Below, piece after piece: positions 62,630 through 64,000 of a stretch of 64,000 bases of DNA; the stretch's first letter is position 1; the number at the start of each line of letters is the position of its first letter. The DNA lies in contig NC_135555.1 of assembly GCF_964340395.1 (NCBI RefSeq), forward strand, positions 14,107,746-14,171,745, given 5' to 3'. The position numbers and the translations under genes are program-made. Origin of the DNA: Glandiceps talaboti. Taxonomy: Eukaryota; Hemichordata; Enteropneusta; Spengelidae. A model generated the notes under the pieces. That model was given only the letters and a program-made list of their open reading frames with translations. It was not told the origin of the DNA and did not search any database.

Positions 62630-64000
62630 AATGACTTGTTTGCTGAGGTGCCATGTAAAAAGCATGACATATCTAGGGTAGTTAGGAACTGAACGGTTGA
62701 TGTTTGGGTTGTGTGCTAGCACTGTGACGTACTTTTGATACCAGATAACGATATGTAATATTTACCATAAATCTAATAAAAGACCAAGTTTGATTTGTGT
62801 GTGGAAACTGACAAAGTTGAGTTGCAACATTTCTGTCCAAAGAAGCTGAAAAACAAAGAGGACAAACACTGGAGTTGTAGCATTACCTGTACCTTGTAGC
62901 ATTACCTGTACCTTGAAAACCTTGCCAAAATCGTGAATCCCTAGGCTGTGTGATGTAGTGAGGGTTATTAGCCTGAGTAATGGTTTGCATGCTCCCAAAT
63001 TTGCAGGGAGTTGGTGTGTAGGTCCATTGTGATGTTATAGGTCTGTGCCAGGTATAACAATTTTCAAGTGCTGTGAACACAGTCTGGGGAAATGCTATAT
63101 ATAAACGACCTTTTTTTGATTTGACTACATTCTGTATTTCAGACTTATCAACTGCTACATTTCAGGACTGCACGAATTTACCAGATTGGCTGAAGTCACT
63201 AGTTACACGTCTGTTCAATTTTATATCATGATAATCAACCACAACTTGAAAAATGATAATCAGAGACCTCAGTGTCATCTTTTTAACGTCACCTGTTATG
63301 CACCACTAGCTGTTACAAGAGGAATGAATGAGAGACAATTCACTTTCATGACTATTTTGATATGTACCCAAAGAAATGTGATGTTGCATTTGAGGAACAT
63401 TCAGTAAGGTTGCATTGTGACCGGGTTAGTTTTATGTAGAAAAAACAGTCATGAATGATTAAACAAACTAACTACAGAAAGCAGGATGAAAACTTGACCT
63501 GTATACCAAGCTTGACCCAATAGTTAATACTGTCATTACAAATATACATCACAAATATTACAAATCAACACAGTATGCACCTAAATATTAAAAAATATTA
63601 ACTTTTTGCTGTTCTAGCAAGTTTTAACCCATTCTCGGTTATTAAATAAAAGATGTCCATTTCCTTGAAAAGAAGATGGTGAACTCCCAAATTTTCTTGA
63701 ATAAATAGTTTAATACACATCAAAATTTTAGCCTGTGCACTCACTCAATCTGCAGGTCTCCTATACTCGTTCTCTATCCTGATTTAGCTAATAGACTGGT
63801 GAATAACATTCATACTACCCCGGTAATATTTGAAATATTTTCATATGACATTCATTGCAGTGGTTATGCCAGGCCATTGAAATTGTCAATAAAAATGAAA
63901 CAAAAGTAAAAACCGTATTCCGACAGAAAATGTGGTTTCAAATTCTGTCACTTTGTTTTCAGTAGATATATTTTAACTCTGATATAAAAACTTCAGCTTT
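62630..64000. other. Non-coding stretch to window end
   Basis: It holds a short perfect tandem duplication (GTAGCATTACCTGTACCTT twice at 62877-62915). No exon, motif or repeat family was recognised. Confidence 0.45.

Overview
The window is AT-rich animal nuclear DNA with three intron-containing or spliced genes, long introns, canonical GT-AG splice sites and dense microsatellites, minisatellites and small non-autonomous transposons. Protein sequences are close to vertebrate orthologues, and the SINE and MITE content suggests a marine invertebrate. An invertebrate deuterostome such as a hemichordate is my best guess, but the species cannot be fixed from this sequence alone. No bacterial-type features (operons, CRISPR, origins) are present.

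Layout. (1) 1-573 is a tetranucleotide microsatellite. (2) 870-15912, + strand: a complete TAF4 gene (TFIID subunit), ten coding exons, 1040 codons. Its introns hold nuclear-receptor-like half-site repeats, SINEs, a foldback MITE, a CATA microsatellite and a 1.2-kb minisatellite of about 40 bp units. (3) 15913-37000 has no recognisable gene. It is filled with tandem repeats, a SINE nested inside an older repeat, a decayed LINE end and MITEs. (4) 37019-37792, - strand: the whole 257-codon coding sequence of a KCTD1/KCTD15-type BTB protein in one exon. A 3' splice site lies just upstream of its ATG, and a CpG-rich promoter near 43 kb is probably its transcription start. (5) 38-49 kb: composite repeats, the CpG-rich promoter and more MITEs. 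(6) 49252-58530, + strand: a complete LSM14 (RAP55) gene, seven coding exons, 476 codons, with a probable 3'-UTR intron reaching an exon at 60266. (7) 60.3-64 kb: no recognisable gene.

TAF4 acts in the nucleus in transcription initiation, KCTD1/15 proteins restrain AP-2 transcription factors, and LSM14 acts in cytoplasmic mRNPs/P-bodies. They share no pathway that I know of. Their neighbourhood is the main result: from memory, the human copies lie in pairs, TAF4B-KCTD1 (18q11), KCTD15-LSM14A (19q13) and TAF4-LSM14B (20q13). The TAF4-KCTD-LSM14 triplet here looks like the unduplicated ancestral arrangement. I found no convincing new molecular system. The most useful leads are this linkage, a polyadenylation signal that competes with a 3'-UTR splice donor in LSM14, several MITE families defined by their inverted arms, and CTCF-like motifs, two of which lie in dispersed repeat copies.
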